A program made the position numbers and the translations under genes. Under the pieces are notes generated by a model, which did no database searches, had not been told where the DNA came from, and saw only the letters and a list, made by a program, of their open reading frames with translations. This document shows, one piece after another, positions 1 to 11,250 of a stretch of 64,000 bases of DNA. Location of the stretch: the NCBI GenBank assembly GCA_013407085.1, contig JACCGJ010023303.1, positions 62,001 through 126,000 of the forward strand, read 5' to 3'. Position 1 is the stretch's first letter, and each line of letters begins with the position of its first letter. The DNA is from Atriophallophorus winterbourni (lineage: Eukaryota > Platyhelminthes > Trematoda > Plagiorchiida > Microphallidae).

Positions 1-1058
1 AGATTTATCTGCGATTTTATTATTTCGCTGTTTTCAACCACGTAAAATAGCATCATTGCTTTGTAACGGTAAAATTATCTGAAAGATGCCAAGGGATTCC
101 GGAGTGTTGGTATGTTAGACGTGATTTAAATATCCAGAACTAAGGTGGTCGAAAAAATCTCATGCCCGACTGTGCACGCAGCTATTATTGCAAATCATCA
201 GCAACTAGATTACCCCAGTAAAACGAACCAAATATTACTTCCACTTCTTCTGTATCACTTCACTGATTAAGTCGCATCACACTTTCTTCACTCATGTATT
301 CCAGTCTTTGATATGCATGCCATTCAGAAGACCATTTTTCATTTTTCACGGTGGATCACCTTTACTCACCACTACCGGTTTCTGGCTGTTTGCCGTCATC
401 AGGTGGAGACAGTAAGATCAAGTTTAGCGAGCCTTGAAAGGGATGGGGATGTGAGCACCACAATACATTGGTCTTTTATATGCGCCTCGAGCGCTTGGTC
501 ATGAATCACTTTGTGATTCTGTATTTGAACATCGTGGTTTTTTGTAAGAACCCTATCTAACAGTGGCATACAAGTTTAACTTTGTTTACCGCTTTTCCAC
601 TGTTTCAAGTCTCACTGAACCTGATCTTACTGTCTCCACCTGATGATGACAAACATCCAGAAACCTTTAGTGGTATGTAAAGGATGGGGATGTGAGTACC
701 ACAATACAAGTGTAGTCCTATTTTTATCCAAAATTTACTTGTTCAAATTTTGAACGAATTTCGCCAGTCTGAAAGCGGTTTCAATAATTTTGGGGAGTGC
801 ATTTCAAATAAAACAGAAACGTCTAGAAGAGATAACACGATAAAGGGAGTTTTAATGTCGCTATGTGGCTGCGTGTATGTTGCCAATCACATTATTATAA
901 TGCGCTAATGATTAATTTGGGGTAGTTCATGTATGTCAAATCATTCTTTGAAGGGGGTGGAAGACCCCTCTTTAGAACCCTAGAGTAGTAGGTTGTTTGG
1001 TGTTGGAACTCTTTTAGCCACACTGCAAAAATCTAAAATTTCATCGTAAGCTTGCAAG
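1..1058. other. 5' flank of the first gene; repeat-bearing
   Basis: No coding exon is supported here. The stretch 366-706 is a copy of the fold-back repeat (subfamily A) described separately. The rest is AT-rich sequence in which I see nothing beyond the presumed promoter and 5' UTR of the gene whose first exon starts at 1059. No clear TATA box could be tied to a start site. Confidence 0.5.
366..706 (+). repeat. Fold-back repeat, subfamily A (copy with inverted ends)
   Basis: Positions 366-426 are nearly the reverse complement of 625-685: the left arm reads CACTACCGGTTTCTGG and the right arm contains CCAGAAACCTTTAGTGG. Between them lie the subfamily A core (a CACTTTGTGATTCTGTATTTG segment, then CTAACAGTGGCATACAAG) and the stretch leading to GATCTTACTGTCTCCACCTG. 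The motif GGGGATGTGAG-ACCACAATAC occurs on both sides of the core, near 444 and near 687. This is the best example in the window of the short element with inverted ends that recurs about once per 3-4 kb. It has no coding capacity. Confidence 0.75.
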
Positions 1059-1176
1059 ATGTCCCTGCCGTTTTTCAGCACTCAATCAATGTCTGACTTA
1101 CCAAAAAGCAAGCATGAAGACGCTGTTTGGGACTCCAGCCTGCATTCAGATGCTAATCATCCACCAGTTACCACCA
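1059..1176 (+). CDS. First exon of an unrecognised multi-exon membrane protein gene
   Basis: The ATG at 1059 opens 39 codons (MSLPFFSTQSMSDLPKSK...) and the exon ends at a consensus donor, A|GTAAGT, leaving one base (phase 1). The peptide is serine- and histidine-rich with no signal peptide and no domain that I recognise. It joins in frame to the exon at 4238: A plus AT gives Asn. That agreement of phase, a strong acceptor and continuous reading is the reason for linking them. An unrelated short gene, or a 5' exon in another frame, remains possible. Confidence 0.5.
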
Positions 1177-2151
1177 GTAAGTTGAATTCTATTACAAATA
1201 CGCACCGTCATATTCAAATTACACTTTGGTAGGTAGTGTGGTTATTTGGTGATTCCGATTTAAAATATTAAATGTTGTGCGCATGTTAAATATTACAATC
1301 AGTAATGATAAAAGCAACCTCTCGGTGCCGGAATTTCGCACACATTTCACGCAATGGAAAAACGTGAATTCTTGAATTTCGCTGAATATACAGAGGCACG
1401 TTTCCTATCAATATGATAAAAACGTTGTTTTCGCTACATATTTTATTGAACTGCAATAGAGATTATCATCACTGTGATGTTGTTTTTGCATTCGTAAAGT
1501 TCGAAACAGCTTGAGCATTGGGATCGACATATGAGCAGAAAACATAAAAGGTTCTTAGCAGTCCGCTAGACGATTTATGACTGGTCCATGAAGTTCTCAG
1601 CGATGCATGAACTCCACCGGTCAATGGCGTTCGTCGTTCATTGTGGCCGCTCAAACGCCATCAGTTTCATCCGCCCGAACTAAAACCTGCTGGGTTACGG
1701 ATTGTTCAAAATGTGCCTTACAGATTATTAGTTCGTTTTAGTATGCTAGGTAGTTTGAATTTCTGATATCTCTGTCCGAACTCAAATTAAAGTTGCTGCT
1801 ACTCTCGCTAAAACCGTGAATTTTGAATGCGAATATCATGGTGAATTATAATGGCATTGCTATTCCACTATCATTGGTATATGCTACCTGCCTACAAGGC
1901 TTATGATTAATTTAGCGGATTATTCGAACTACCTTGCTCAAATAAAATATAGGGCCTTTACTGGAATTCATCTTATATTATATAGTTTCATGTAATTAGC
2001 CGAGGACCCAAGCACCCTCATCATTCAAGTCGTCTGAATAGCTGCTAATCGAAGAACTGCACCCATAACACAAACGCTGCATATGGTTGAAAGTTTTTTC
2101 TAAAAGGATTGTCTTTCCTCGTTGGCCTGTTGAACAATCTGCCTTGTTATT

Positions 2152-2179
2152 CATGATGATGATGATGATGATGATGATG
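2152..2179. repeat. (GAT)n microsatellite
   Basis: About nine consecutive GAT units, directly visible. No function inferred. Confidence 0.9.
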
Positions 2180-2398
2180 CGTAGGTTGGTATTTTACTTG
2201 AAAAAGAGTGGGTCATGATAATAAACAATTATTATGTAATTGTAGTAAAACACAGTGAAAGAATAATAATATCTATAAGCTGAATTATGTTTTAGTAAAT
2301 AGTAATAGCGATAATGGCATGGAATAACATGGGATTCTAACAACGAGTGTGATTGATTTAATGTTGAAGACCTTTAGCCTGGTAATATTCGCGTTCGC

Positions 2399-3850
2399 AT
2401 GACATACTGCAATGAAGTGGCGAAAAGATTAATTCAGGAAACGGAATATCAAACTAAATTTAAACCCACTGTACATCAATATTTTTTTAATATTTTTCTT
2501 AACCCGACAGGTGAAGCAAGTGATGTGATAGTATCGGAATTAGAAGATCGGCCAACCGGCTCGAAGCCCGAACCACCCACTCAAAGAAATGTATCCACTG
2601 CAACGTTATTCAACAATAACCACGTTGCACTTTCAACGCCAACAGAGGTTACGAAAGAGGCTATGACTGCAGGTAATTTTGCAATAAATCAAAGGGCATT
2701 TGATCGTAGTAACCATAGCCTATTACTGCAGCAGCTTGAAAGGCTTAGTATCACCGTAATGTTGTAGAATTGGCTAAATGACTACTTAAAAATTCGCACT
2801 ACCCAGGTACGTGTTGATGATGTATCATCAAAACCAATCGCAGCAACTAACGGAGTTCCCCGAGGTTCAGCCTTTGGTCCGATCATATTTCTGGTTTATG
2901 TTAATGAAATACTGGAAATTGTTCGATGTAGCATTTCGCTATTTGCGGACGTCATAAAGATATGGCGTTGCATCAGTAGCCAAGAAGACTGTCTGCTATT
3001 ACAAAAAGATGTTGATGAGCTTCACACTTGGTCGTTGAATAGCAAATTGCCATTTAACTTCAAATTATGTAGTCTTATGAATATGATGAATCAAGTAGAG
3101 TAGAGAAAACATATACGTTTACATGTCCTTGAAAATTGCAGTGAATAAAAATATTTGGCTATTAGGATATGCTCCAGTTTCAAAACCTCACTTCAAACGA
3201 ACATTGCCTTTACAAAGGCAACATCTTTCTTCAGTCCACTCAAACGAGTATTTTGGACATTTTCGTCCACAGTTTTCCCAAGGATCATGAATACATACCT
3301 GATACCAGCTATGGTAACAGCAGTGCTGTTATGGTTTCCGTGTCTTGTGTTTGCAGAACATAATCAGTGAATCCATCACTGCTCAACATAACTAGTTCTC
3401 AGCATCCTAAACAATCCTTATAAAGAATTGATAGCTCATTTTGATATGTTCGAATTTCCCTATCGTCGAATCAGAGGAGACCTTATCCTACTTTACCAAT
3501 TATTCCATACCCCAGACCATCCCTTACAGGATTTACTCACGCGAAGGGATACGAGAAATTATCGGACCCATGAATATACACTGGTGGTAACCCATTCTCT
3601 CCTAATATATTTTTATTCTGTTCGTGGAACTTGCAACAGTTTATCTTCTACCGTTACCGCTCCCATAGCCTGCATGAGTTTGAAACGAAAATATACGATT
3701 TTTTTTTGAATTATTCGTTTCCCGACTACTTATGTACCGTTTAATTTAATTGCTTACCCTGTTTTAATACACTCACATTTTAAATTTTACCATCCTATGG
3801 TTATTGTCAAGTTTGATTCTTTTTAGACCACTGAAAACATTGAATTACCG
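2399..3850 (+). mobile_element. Decayed CR1/Jockey-like LINE (reverse transcriptase part and 3' end)
   Basis: Reading across frame breaks, the translation gives successive reverse transcriptase motifs: AFDRSNHSLLLQQLE at about 2695, NWLNDYLKIRTTQVRVD at about 2770, GVPRGSAFGPIIFLVYVNEI at about 2850-2910, a degenerate FADV block (the FADD active site has lost its second Asp) and a DELHTWSLNSKLPF block at about 3015-3055. The C-terminal block continues at 3410-3600 (FEFPYRRIRGDLILLYQLF). A 3' end follows near 3822-3850, reading TTTTTAGACCACTGAAAAC, which matches the 3' end of the related copy at 35.5-36.3 kb. Several frameshifts and stops make it non-functional. It lies inside the putative intron 1 of the first gene. 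Confidence 0.8.
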
Positions 3851-4237
3851 TGAATAACCATGTTTAGGGCGGACACCAATGGTTTCCATATTTATACAGC
3901 ATTAGAATAATTCTGAAATATTATTTATCAGCTTTATTTCATTTTCGCCGTCGAAAGCAACTGATAAATCTTACTTAATGCATCTTACGCAAGTATCCTG
4001 TACGTAAATTCCAATACCTTTGTCGTGCTACGTGGACTCGTTAGATAAATGTAGCTTGTTTAGTTCTCCTACACCTTGAAGACGGATATTTTTTATTTAA
4101 AATTCCCCTCTAAGTTTGCAACAAAATAATAACTCTTAAGAGATTTAAATGTACTCACTTGCATTTAATTTTTGCTTTACAATCACATTTCATTAATATT
4201 TTGATCTGTTTGTGAAACCTTCTTCAACCTTCACTAG

Positions 4238-4413
4238 ATATTTTGAAGACCAACACCTTGTTCAATACCTATCTCCCGGATTATCATTCTGAAAGTGCGT
4301 CCTCATCAGTGGATGTTGCTGGTCATTCACACTATGAAGGCGCTTGCAAACCAGGTAGAAATTTCCCAGAAGACTGCTGTTCAAGCTGGAATTATTCTGC
4401 GAACTCGTCTCAA
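4238..4413 (+). CDS. Second exon of the unrecognised membrane protein gene
   Basis: The exon follows CTTCACTAG and ends before GTATGT. It supplies two bases to complete the split codon and then 58 codons (..LKTNTLFNTYLPDYHSESAS.. to ..SANSSQ), ending in phase 0. The peptide is polar, rich in Ser, Asn and Cys, and has Asn-X-Ser sites (NYS, NSS) that would suit an extracellular region. An alternative internal donor, CAG|GTAGAA at about 4355, would give a shorter exon. The minus-strand open frame overlapping the following exon is not supported. Confidence 0.5.
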
Positions 4414-4576
4414 GTATGTACGACCAATCAATCATGGCTAATCATCACAATTTTTGAATTGGGTTTCGATTTGTTCCGTGTATTTGTATAGTGTTTTCAA
4501 GCCTTTGGAGTAAAAGATTTACTTGGTGATTCATTGGTCCGGTTCTCGTGCATAAAGGCAAAACTTCATTTTTAAG

Positions 4577-4932
4577 CCACCTAACAACAACACTAGTGCT
4601 CATTATTGGCCTCCAGTTGATATCGATTATGCTTGTACGTCGCAAGCGAATGGCAGTGTCATTTTCCACAGAGTTTCAAATGCTAGGGCGCATTCGCCTG
4701 ACCCATTTAACAAGAGGTTTTCACCAACAAGTGTTAGAATTCACAGCATAAAATTAGCAGCCTTCTCTGACATCTTGACCCAGTTTGTAAAGATACTGCT
4801 TGCGACATTTCTCACGGATGGACCACGATGTAATCGAACCCGTAAACCTATCTTGAATGATGTGTTCGTTAGCACTACCTTATACGGTGTTGCCGAAAAG
4901 AACATAGTAACTCGAAGTTCAAATTTTCACGG
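4577..4932 (+). CDS. Third exon of the unrecognised membrane protein gene (3' border uncertain)
   Basis: A reading frame without an obvious start opens after the acceptor CTTCATTTTTAAG in phase 0, which matches exon 2, and stays open to a TGA at 5080. The peptide begins PPNNNTSAHYWPPVDIDYAC. It contains NNT and NGS sequons near its start and no transmembrane segment before about 4900. The border at 4932 (donor GTTTAC, phase 2) is chosen because it lets the exon join the terminal exon at 7707 in frame, giving a protein of about 334 residues. A stronger donor, GTACGT, lies at about 4640 in phase 1 and could instead lead into the candidate exon at 6150. Confidence 0.4.
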
Positions 4933-5619
4933 GTTTACAATTATCATAATGATGAGTTTAAAAACGAGATTTTTTCATCCGTTACAACGTATCAGCTTTT
5001 TACCCAAATGTCTTCATATAGTTTCAGTTATTGTTTTTGTTGGATTAGTATTTTTTCAAATAAAAGCCACAATATATTGATTGAAAATTAGATTCGTTAA
5101 TTATGAATTAAGAGATGCATCGTATTGCCGAACTGGTAGCATGTTTACATTCAATGTGTCTTCACGTTTCGGGAATTGTATTCATCACCTAGCGGTGAGA
5201 AGAACGCCTAAAATCTTCCACAACCTAACCTTCTAACTCGTGGATAAAACTTATCTCATCTACTGCTTCCTAGTAAGTAGACCGGAGTTAAACACAGGTC
5301 TCTAGAGAGATGATAATGAGTTGTGTGATTACATTTAATTACTGATCACGTGCATGCCGGCACCCTCAATCGATTGATTTTCTTAATTAAAATGCGGTAA
5401 TCATTTCGCTAGTACACACCTTGAATCATTTCGTATATGCAGAGCATTGACTTTAATTGTTAAATCTCTATACTTATTACAATTCTTTACAACCGCTTTA
5501 ATCTGAGTTTCACTATACTTGCTTGCTGCCAACTGTGTACGGAATTAAAAATTGAGGCAGTACGATTGGATTACACATATAATCAACAATAAACTTGACA
5601 AATATGCCAGAAAAATAAA

Positions 5620-6060
5620 CTTGTTAGACGCTTTTGGATAAGGTTGTCATGACCAGCCTGTTCAATCATATTGTCCCACCTACATGTGGGTAAGTTAAAC
5701 ATATGGGCCTAAAAGAAATTCCGCATTCGCTTGCATTTACTTTGCACTCATCAGGTGGGGTATGTATGTATATATGTAAGCACAGTTCTGATCCGGGAAA
5801 AGTGTCCCACAATCATAGGCTGCACTGTCAGGTTGCACAGGCCTAGACCGTTTTGAGAAAGAAAATAGAAATAGAAATGGTCGTGAGAATCCTGCGTGTT
5901 CCAGTGAGCAGCTCACTACCGGTGGCAAATAAATTAAGCACGGTGTTAGCCTCACAGCATAGAATTACTTTACGATTGCACATCAGTGCATCAGGTAGAG
6001 AGAGTACGATAGGGATTCGCATAGGTTGAAACAGTGGAAAACCAGTATATCAAGTTTGAA
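5620..6060 (-). repeat. Fold-back repeat, subfamily B, scattered pieces
   Basis: Near 5626-5680 the sequence reads CTTGTTAGACGCTTTTGGAT followed by AAGGTTGTCATGACCAGCCTGTTC. This is the B core in reverse orientation. Near 5990-6060, GCATCAGGTAGAGAGAGTACG-ATAGGGATTCGCATA is the reverse complement of the B 3' module. Intervening sequence is unrelated, so this is a disrupted copy. Confidence 0.55.
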
Positions 6061-6149
6061 GTTTTAGGCCTCAACTGATGTGTTTATACAGCATGAAACC
6101 GGTCATGGTTTATGTGGTGGAAATGAGTGTGAATACCGATTTTCTTCAG

Positions 6150-6382
6150 CCAGCCATCATTTTATACGTTCAGAGAACGGATCATGGGTGAGACTTTCAC
6201 GTTTGCATGAAGCTCAAAGGCAACTGCGTCTTCCTTTTAAGAGCCAACCCACTAAAATTGATGATGAGCCTCTAAGAACTATCGTGAAGGATGTTTTGAC
6301 AGATCGAATTGTCATTAGCAACGCAATAAATTTAAAATCAAACATTTCGAGCAATCCTTGGTTTAACCAGAAGCTGCGTTAC
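6150..6382 (+). CDS. Candidate exon (unrecognised)
   Basis: After a good acceptor (CCGATTTTCTTCAG) an open frame of about 80 codons reads ASHHFIRSENGSWVRLSRLH and continues through a charged amphipathic region (KIDDEPLRTIVKDVLTDRIV) to a TGA at 6394. It has the amino acid mix of real protein rather than of AT-rich chance frames. Its splice phases can be fitted between exon 3 and the terminal exon of the first gene, in more than one way, so the borders are guesses. It could equally be an alternative exon or noise. Confidence 0.3.
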
Positions 6383-7626
6383 CGGTTGCTTTGAAAAATA
6401 GAATCATTAAAGTGCTTGTAATAGTTGAGATATGACAGCGCAAAAATTTTCGTATATATATCGTGTTGCTATTTTATTCTCATTATCTTCAGATGGATTT
6501 CACATTAGTCCAGATCTGACATTTCAGGCATTCTCGAATATTCTAGACTTTTCAATTATTATATTGTTTACGCTGATCAAGCCACGATTACTTTTGCATT
6601 GTTCTTTCTTAAACAGATTGTTTATTTGCCAATGAGTGATATCAAAATGGATCGAGTCAGTTCCATGTGAGTCATCGCCTCTGGGACATGTAGACAAATG
6701 GGATTAAATTGCAGTAAATTTGATGATGTTTTGTATTTTATTTTTCAACGCTTCTAATAATATTAGAGTGATGTCCTGAAAACGTTGGTGGCTACAATGT
6801 GTAATTAAAGATAGTGCTCATAAAATTTGGAATTTTTTTCACATTGATTTTATAGCATATAAATCAGTGTGCTGTTTGATTAACTTGTAAAACCTCATTT
6901 ATAGGGACTTGGTTCCATTTTTTGCTCATTTCATTTAAATAATCAATGTGATGAAATTTGAGAACGTACAAGCGATTTTCTTGTGAAAATATTTTACAAT
7001 AAACTGCTTTACTTTGGGGATTGAAAGCAAAATACCACGCTTTCACATAAGTAGGATTGTTCAACTAATTGTTTCTTGAGCGCGATTAATTTTTCCTGTC
7101 TAGCCACTGCAGCACTGCCCAAGTGCAGAGGATATGTGAACCTGAGAAAGTCATCAAATCCATTGATTTTGTTCGATTGACCATGATAAACCTTGTGGAT
7201 TGGCCGTTCAAACATTTTCTGTGTTAATATTGGTGAAGTAAATGTATATCTTTGTATTCCTATGCGAACGAAAGGCAATAGTTTGTCATATGGATTACAT
7301 CAATCAGTTTGTAATGTGGCATGAACTCAAACACAAACGTCACAAATCATAACTTCCATTAACTACACTTTACAATAGTCGAAGAATCCGTTTGCTTGGG
7401 AATCCTCGTCTCGGATTAATTTCTATACATTGCACGATATTTAAAATGATTCATATGAATGTTTTTAAATCAAATCAAGTACAAACACGTGAACTTGAAC
7501 TTGAACTTTTTTCTTCAAATAAATTTATAAGAACATCGGAGATTTCAAATTCCAAATTTCGTTTCTCGTTAAATTTTGTAAGTTTTCCAGAAAAAATCAA
7601 CTAGTACGAGTGTGATGCGATATCAA

Positions 7627-7651
7627 ATATATATATATATATATATATATA
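7627..7651. repeat. (TA)n microsatellite
   Basis: An alternating A/T run just upstream of the terminal exon at 7707. Directly visible. Confidence 0.9.
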
Positions 7652-7706
7652 CTCTTTTAATTAGTTATTTAATTGTATACACTCTAGTACTTGGTAACTC
7701 TCACAG

Positions 7707-8061
7707 ATGTGAATCAAATCTTCACCGTTTTCTTCGGGAATTGTGCACTGCCTTCGGACTTATTTTCACTACCGTGGGATTGCTGATTGTGGAGTTTTTA
7801 CGAGTGATTATCAACACTATAATTCGTCCGCTATTGCACCTTTTACGCTTTGTTTTCCATCTATTTTGCGCAACATTTTGTGATCTGTGCTATATTTGTT
7901 CCGTTCAACTACGACGTTGTTGCCTCCCCGTCATCGATATTTGTTCAACATGTGCTCGAGAAATTTGTATTCCACTTTTTAAAAGAAGCCGATCACCCCA
8001 ACACCGACGCTATCTGGACTGCAAGGAAGTCGCTATTCACGATAGCATTAACAAAGATTAA
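7707..8061 (+). CDS. Terminal exon of the unrecognised gene: hydrophobic, cysteine-rich C-terminus
   Basis: The exon follows GGTAACTCTCACAG and encodes 117 residues plus TAA. It starts CESNLHRFLRELCTAFGLIF. Two long hydrophobic stretches (about residues 13-35 and 36-70 of the exon) are followed by a Cys-rich tract with repeated CxxC-like spacing (CDLCYIC, RRCC, CSTC) and a basic-polar tail ending HDSINKD. This suggests one or two membrane segments with a palmitoylatable or metal-binding cytoplasmic border, which is inference. The protein family is not recognised. The frame needs a preceding exon in phase 2, which exon 3 (4577-4932) can provide. Two AATAAA signals at 8169 and 8188 mark the end of the gene. 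Confidence 0.55.
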
Positions 8062-8168
8062 TGAAATCGCACATTCTCAATCAGCTTGAACTTATAAATT
8101 CATATGGTTTCATTCTTAACTCTGAGTAAGAAACATACTTAATCAAGTTTCACAACTATATTTTGACG

Positions 8169-8193
8169 AATAAATATATGTAATTTTAATAAA
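8169..8193 (+). terminator. Poly(A) signals of the first gene
   Basis: Two AATAAA hexamers, at 8169-8174 and 8188-8193, about 110-130 bases after the TAA at 8059-8061, a usual distance for a 3' UTR end. Confidence 0.5.
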
Positions 8194-9124
8194 GATTATT
8201 TGTTTGCATATTTGTCGGAATTTTTACAAATTAATATTTAGGAACAGTGCGACTCAATAATGAACGAAAGCGATCCTCAAGAACAGGTGATATAATTGCT
8301 AGCCAAAGCGATTATGGGTGAATTTATAAAATGGATCCCGTGAAAAATGCTGGAACCTTACTTGAATATACCATGTGTGCGCTAGCAAGTGCGGTTGTTA
8401 GCTTACTGATTTCAGGGTTGTAATACATTCTACGGAACAGCATCTAACGTATAACAAGAACATGGTAAACATGTCTACCTTGTATTGCCCAATTTTTCTG
8501 TGACGGGTTGCAAAATGAGCATTATACAATCAGAATAGATTAACAGTAAATGAAATTCTCATGAGGCAGTACATAATTTATTTATTTATTTGCTACCCAA
8601 TAATGCACTAGTAGTATCATTAGTGCAGGAAAAGTTTTCCATAAACTTCGATTTATTCTGCATGGCACGCGGTTTATTGAACCTCGTATAATTTAAATAT
8701 TGAACGGTGATCAAAATGTTCCATCAAATGCAAACGCTCAGCGTAATGAACTGATTTTTTCACGATTATTATTATTAATGCATACATGCACCTTATACTT
8801 TCACAAATAAATGCTTTCCACATTATGCCAATTAAGTTTAGTTCAAAAATGTTTTCTGAGTTCAATTGCGTTTTTAAACCCAGTTACGTAGCATGCAACA
8901 GAAAATATATCAAAATCACGTGGTGTAGAATGGGTATTCCCAAATGAAATATTTCTGCCAATATTCACGTAATCTTCATAGGGCGATATGTTTCATCATT
9001 GAATTCGCGTAAATTATTTTGCGTAATATTGAATTATGACAAATAATTTCATTTTGTTTTAACATATTACGACTTGTTTAACTATCTCATCCCATCGTGC
9101 CCCGCGCAAAAAATCAAGGTCAAA

Positions 9125-9190
9125 ACCCGTTCGCTGGTCAGCAGCAGCACCTGTGAAACTCATCAAGTGCAAACTTTGCGGCAAATCACA
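9125..9190 (+). repeat. Fold-back repeat, subfamily B, short fragment
   Basis: AGCAGCAGCACCTGTGAAAC followed by TCATCAAGTGCAAACTTTGC corresponds to the piece at about 44690-44720 (AGCAGCATCACCAAGTGC, then AAACTTTG). It is too short to orient with confidence. Confidence 0.35.
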
Positions 9191-10636
9191 GCTGCGTTTC
9201 TTTGTTTGTTTGTGTGTGTGCGTACACATGCCATCGAAAGTGTTGCTAAGAAAAATCTTTTTCTAATTGCTGGCACTGATTTTTAGAATGATAAATTTTA
9301 ACAACTCAGTAGATTATTAGACTGATTATATGTAATCCATTTAATTTTACCGAAATATTTCACGATTGAAACGTCACACGTGGCTGGCTTTCGATAGTTG
9401 ATTACTTCGCATGATCATACAAATCATAATTTTAATTTGACTATTTTAAATATTTACGAAGCTTCCAATCTTGATTTTCTCTTGCCAAATCGTAAACAAA
9501 AAAGTTCGCGACAATGCAATGCGTTTCTAATGATCACAGTGTAAATGTGAAATTGCAAATAATTGCATGACAAACATAAAACCGGACATTACCTTACAGT
9601 GGATACCAATCATGAAGTGGTTTCTAAGTAGTAGTGAATCTTCATTCTGTAAACGGCATCTAATTTCTATGTATTCAGATAATAATAATATCAATATTTA
9701 TTTTAAACCATGTGTACAGAAATTGAGAGATCTTCCGAATAGAGTCATTACTTTTCCTCATTGAAATTATAGTTAACACTGGTATTATTATTTCAAAATT
9801 GCTTGATCAATTGCTAAAGTTTGATCAATACCCACTGCTTGGAAGTCGTATTTAAGTAAAGGAATTTAAATACAGGTATTGTGTTTGAATACGGAATTCC
9901 TGTTTTAATCTCTCTCTATTTATAGCAATCAATAACAAGCCATTACATTTCATAATGATGATCTACACCGTATAGGCCACAATTTTGGAAAATCTGTGGA
10001 CATAAGTTTATTAAAATCCCAGAAGAACATGTTTGTGCTGAGAAATCTCGGGTAACCTCGCACTGTTCATTAGAATTGAGTCATTTTGACTTCTTTTGAA
10101 ATGATTTAGTTTGATGTAATGCTATTTGTAATTCAATTTCACTCGCATTTTTCAAATCTCAAATTTCAGAAACTGAGTGTTAGCTACCTCTCACTAATAA
10201 AAATGCTCTTTCATCACGGCCTTACAAAAATATAACACACTACATTATAGCATTTATTATCGCAACCATCCCACGAGAGTTTTGTTACATGGAATTATGT
10301 GCAACATTCAGTTAATCGATCTCTTCATCTCGAGCTATTGAAAATATTAGCGTAGTCCCATATTTTGGAGTCCCCGGTCCTTTGATACGTAAAACATATT
10401 ACTATATAATACTATAATATATATAATATTATATTTGTTATATTAATCATGAGTATTCAGCTGGCCAAGGCGTTAAATAATGCATAAATTGAATTTTGTA
10501 ATAAAAATACCGGGTTGTTTAAACTGTTTTGATAAATATTCCGTTCTATTGAGGATGCTTCAAAGACCTAACGAAATTACAAAGAAATTATGTAACTACT
10601 ACGAAAATAATCAGTTGCATTCATTAGTATTACACA

Positions 10637-11035
10637 AAACACACGCACGGTTTCGTGTTGTTTGCAGTCATCAGGTAGGAAAAGTACGATCGGGATATGC
10701 ACTGATGATTAACTCAAATAAGAGCGAAAGTCAAGTCGAGTGCTTCCATTAGGGTCCGTCGTGATCAACTTTGTGAATAGTTCGATGGGCTTGGCACGGA
10801 TGAGTAGTCACAAATATAAATGGCGGATAGGTAAAGCTTGTACGTCACTATTGGATAAAGTTGACGCGGGAAACCTGTTGGATAAAGTTTGCCCATTAAC
10901 ATGCAAATGGATTAAACCCAATGTCTTGAACAAAAATCCTCATTTTTGTGTGGTGGAAATACATGCGAATGTGGGCACATTTGATTGAACAGTTTACTCG
11001 TGCCAACCTTATCCAACAGTGGCATACACCTCCCC
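10637..11035. repeat. Fold-back repeat, subfamily B (palindromic layout)
   Basis: Four parts can be read in order. A reversed 3' module (GTTTCGTGTTGTTTGCAGTC, ATCAGGTAGGAAAAGTACG) lies at 10648-10692. The reversed core (CTTGTACGTCACTATTGGAT) lies at about 10838. A middle segment carries a TTAAACCC motif. The forward core (CCTTATCCAACAGTGGCATA) follows at about 11009-11030. The right-hand 3' module is missing because LINE tail E starts at about 11055. The layout of reversed module, reversed core, middle and core is that of a fold-back element. Confidence 0.65.
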
Positions 11036-11054
11036 ATCTTGGTTAGCTTGCAGA

Positions 11055-11250
11055 TGTTGCTCTCTACTACTGAATGCAGGTCGCGATAATAGCGTGCGAA
11101 TTCAGCTGATAGGTCTACCACTGTCTGACGTTTTGAGCGCTCCGGAATTAAACTATTTAATCTATTTAAACGCTGCAAAGCACGAAAACAACATGCGCTA
11201 GTAATATGCATCTATGGTCAGCATCGACCGAAGGAGGCCAAGATCGACAA
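11055..11250 (+). mobile_element. LINE tail module E, plus orientation
   Basis: Matches the copies at 14.8, 37.1 and 58.0 kb. Shared landmarks are CTACTGAATGCAGGTCGCGA, a GATAGGTCTACCACTG segment, a GAGCGCT block, a GAAACA-CATGCG block and GTCAGCATCGACCGAAGGAG near the end. Indels have destroyed the frame seen in the 14.8 kb copy. Confidence 0.6.

Larger units (their letters stand above)
1177..4237 (+). other. Putative intron 1 of the first gene
   Basis: A 3.06 kb intron between a GTAAGT donor and an acceptor with a long pyrimidine tract (CTTCTTCAACCTTCACTAG). It contains a 28-bp GAT microsatellite near 2152-2179 and a decayed LINE copy from 2399 to about 3850. Nothing else is recognised. 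The open frame on the minus strand at 1469-1654 has no support as a gene. Confidence 0.4.
4933..7706 (+). other. Putative intron with repeat fragments
   Basis: Holds broken pieces of fold-back subfamily B (5620-5710 and 5985-6060), a candidate coding exon at 6150-6382 and a TA microsatellite at 7627-7651. The hydrophobic stretch encoded at 4945-5080 in the frame of exon 3 ends at a TGA and could be an alternative C-terminus if the intron is retained. Nothing else is recognised. Confidence 0.35.

Noticed and set aside
7612..7706. Continuous frame upstream of the 7707 exon as coding sequence with an ATG at 7612
   Set aside because: The segment translates a TA microsatellite (IYIYIYIY). The acceptor at 7706 explains the frame better.
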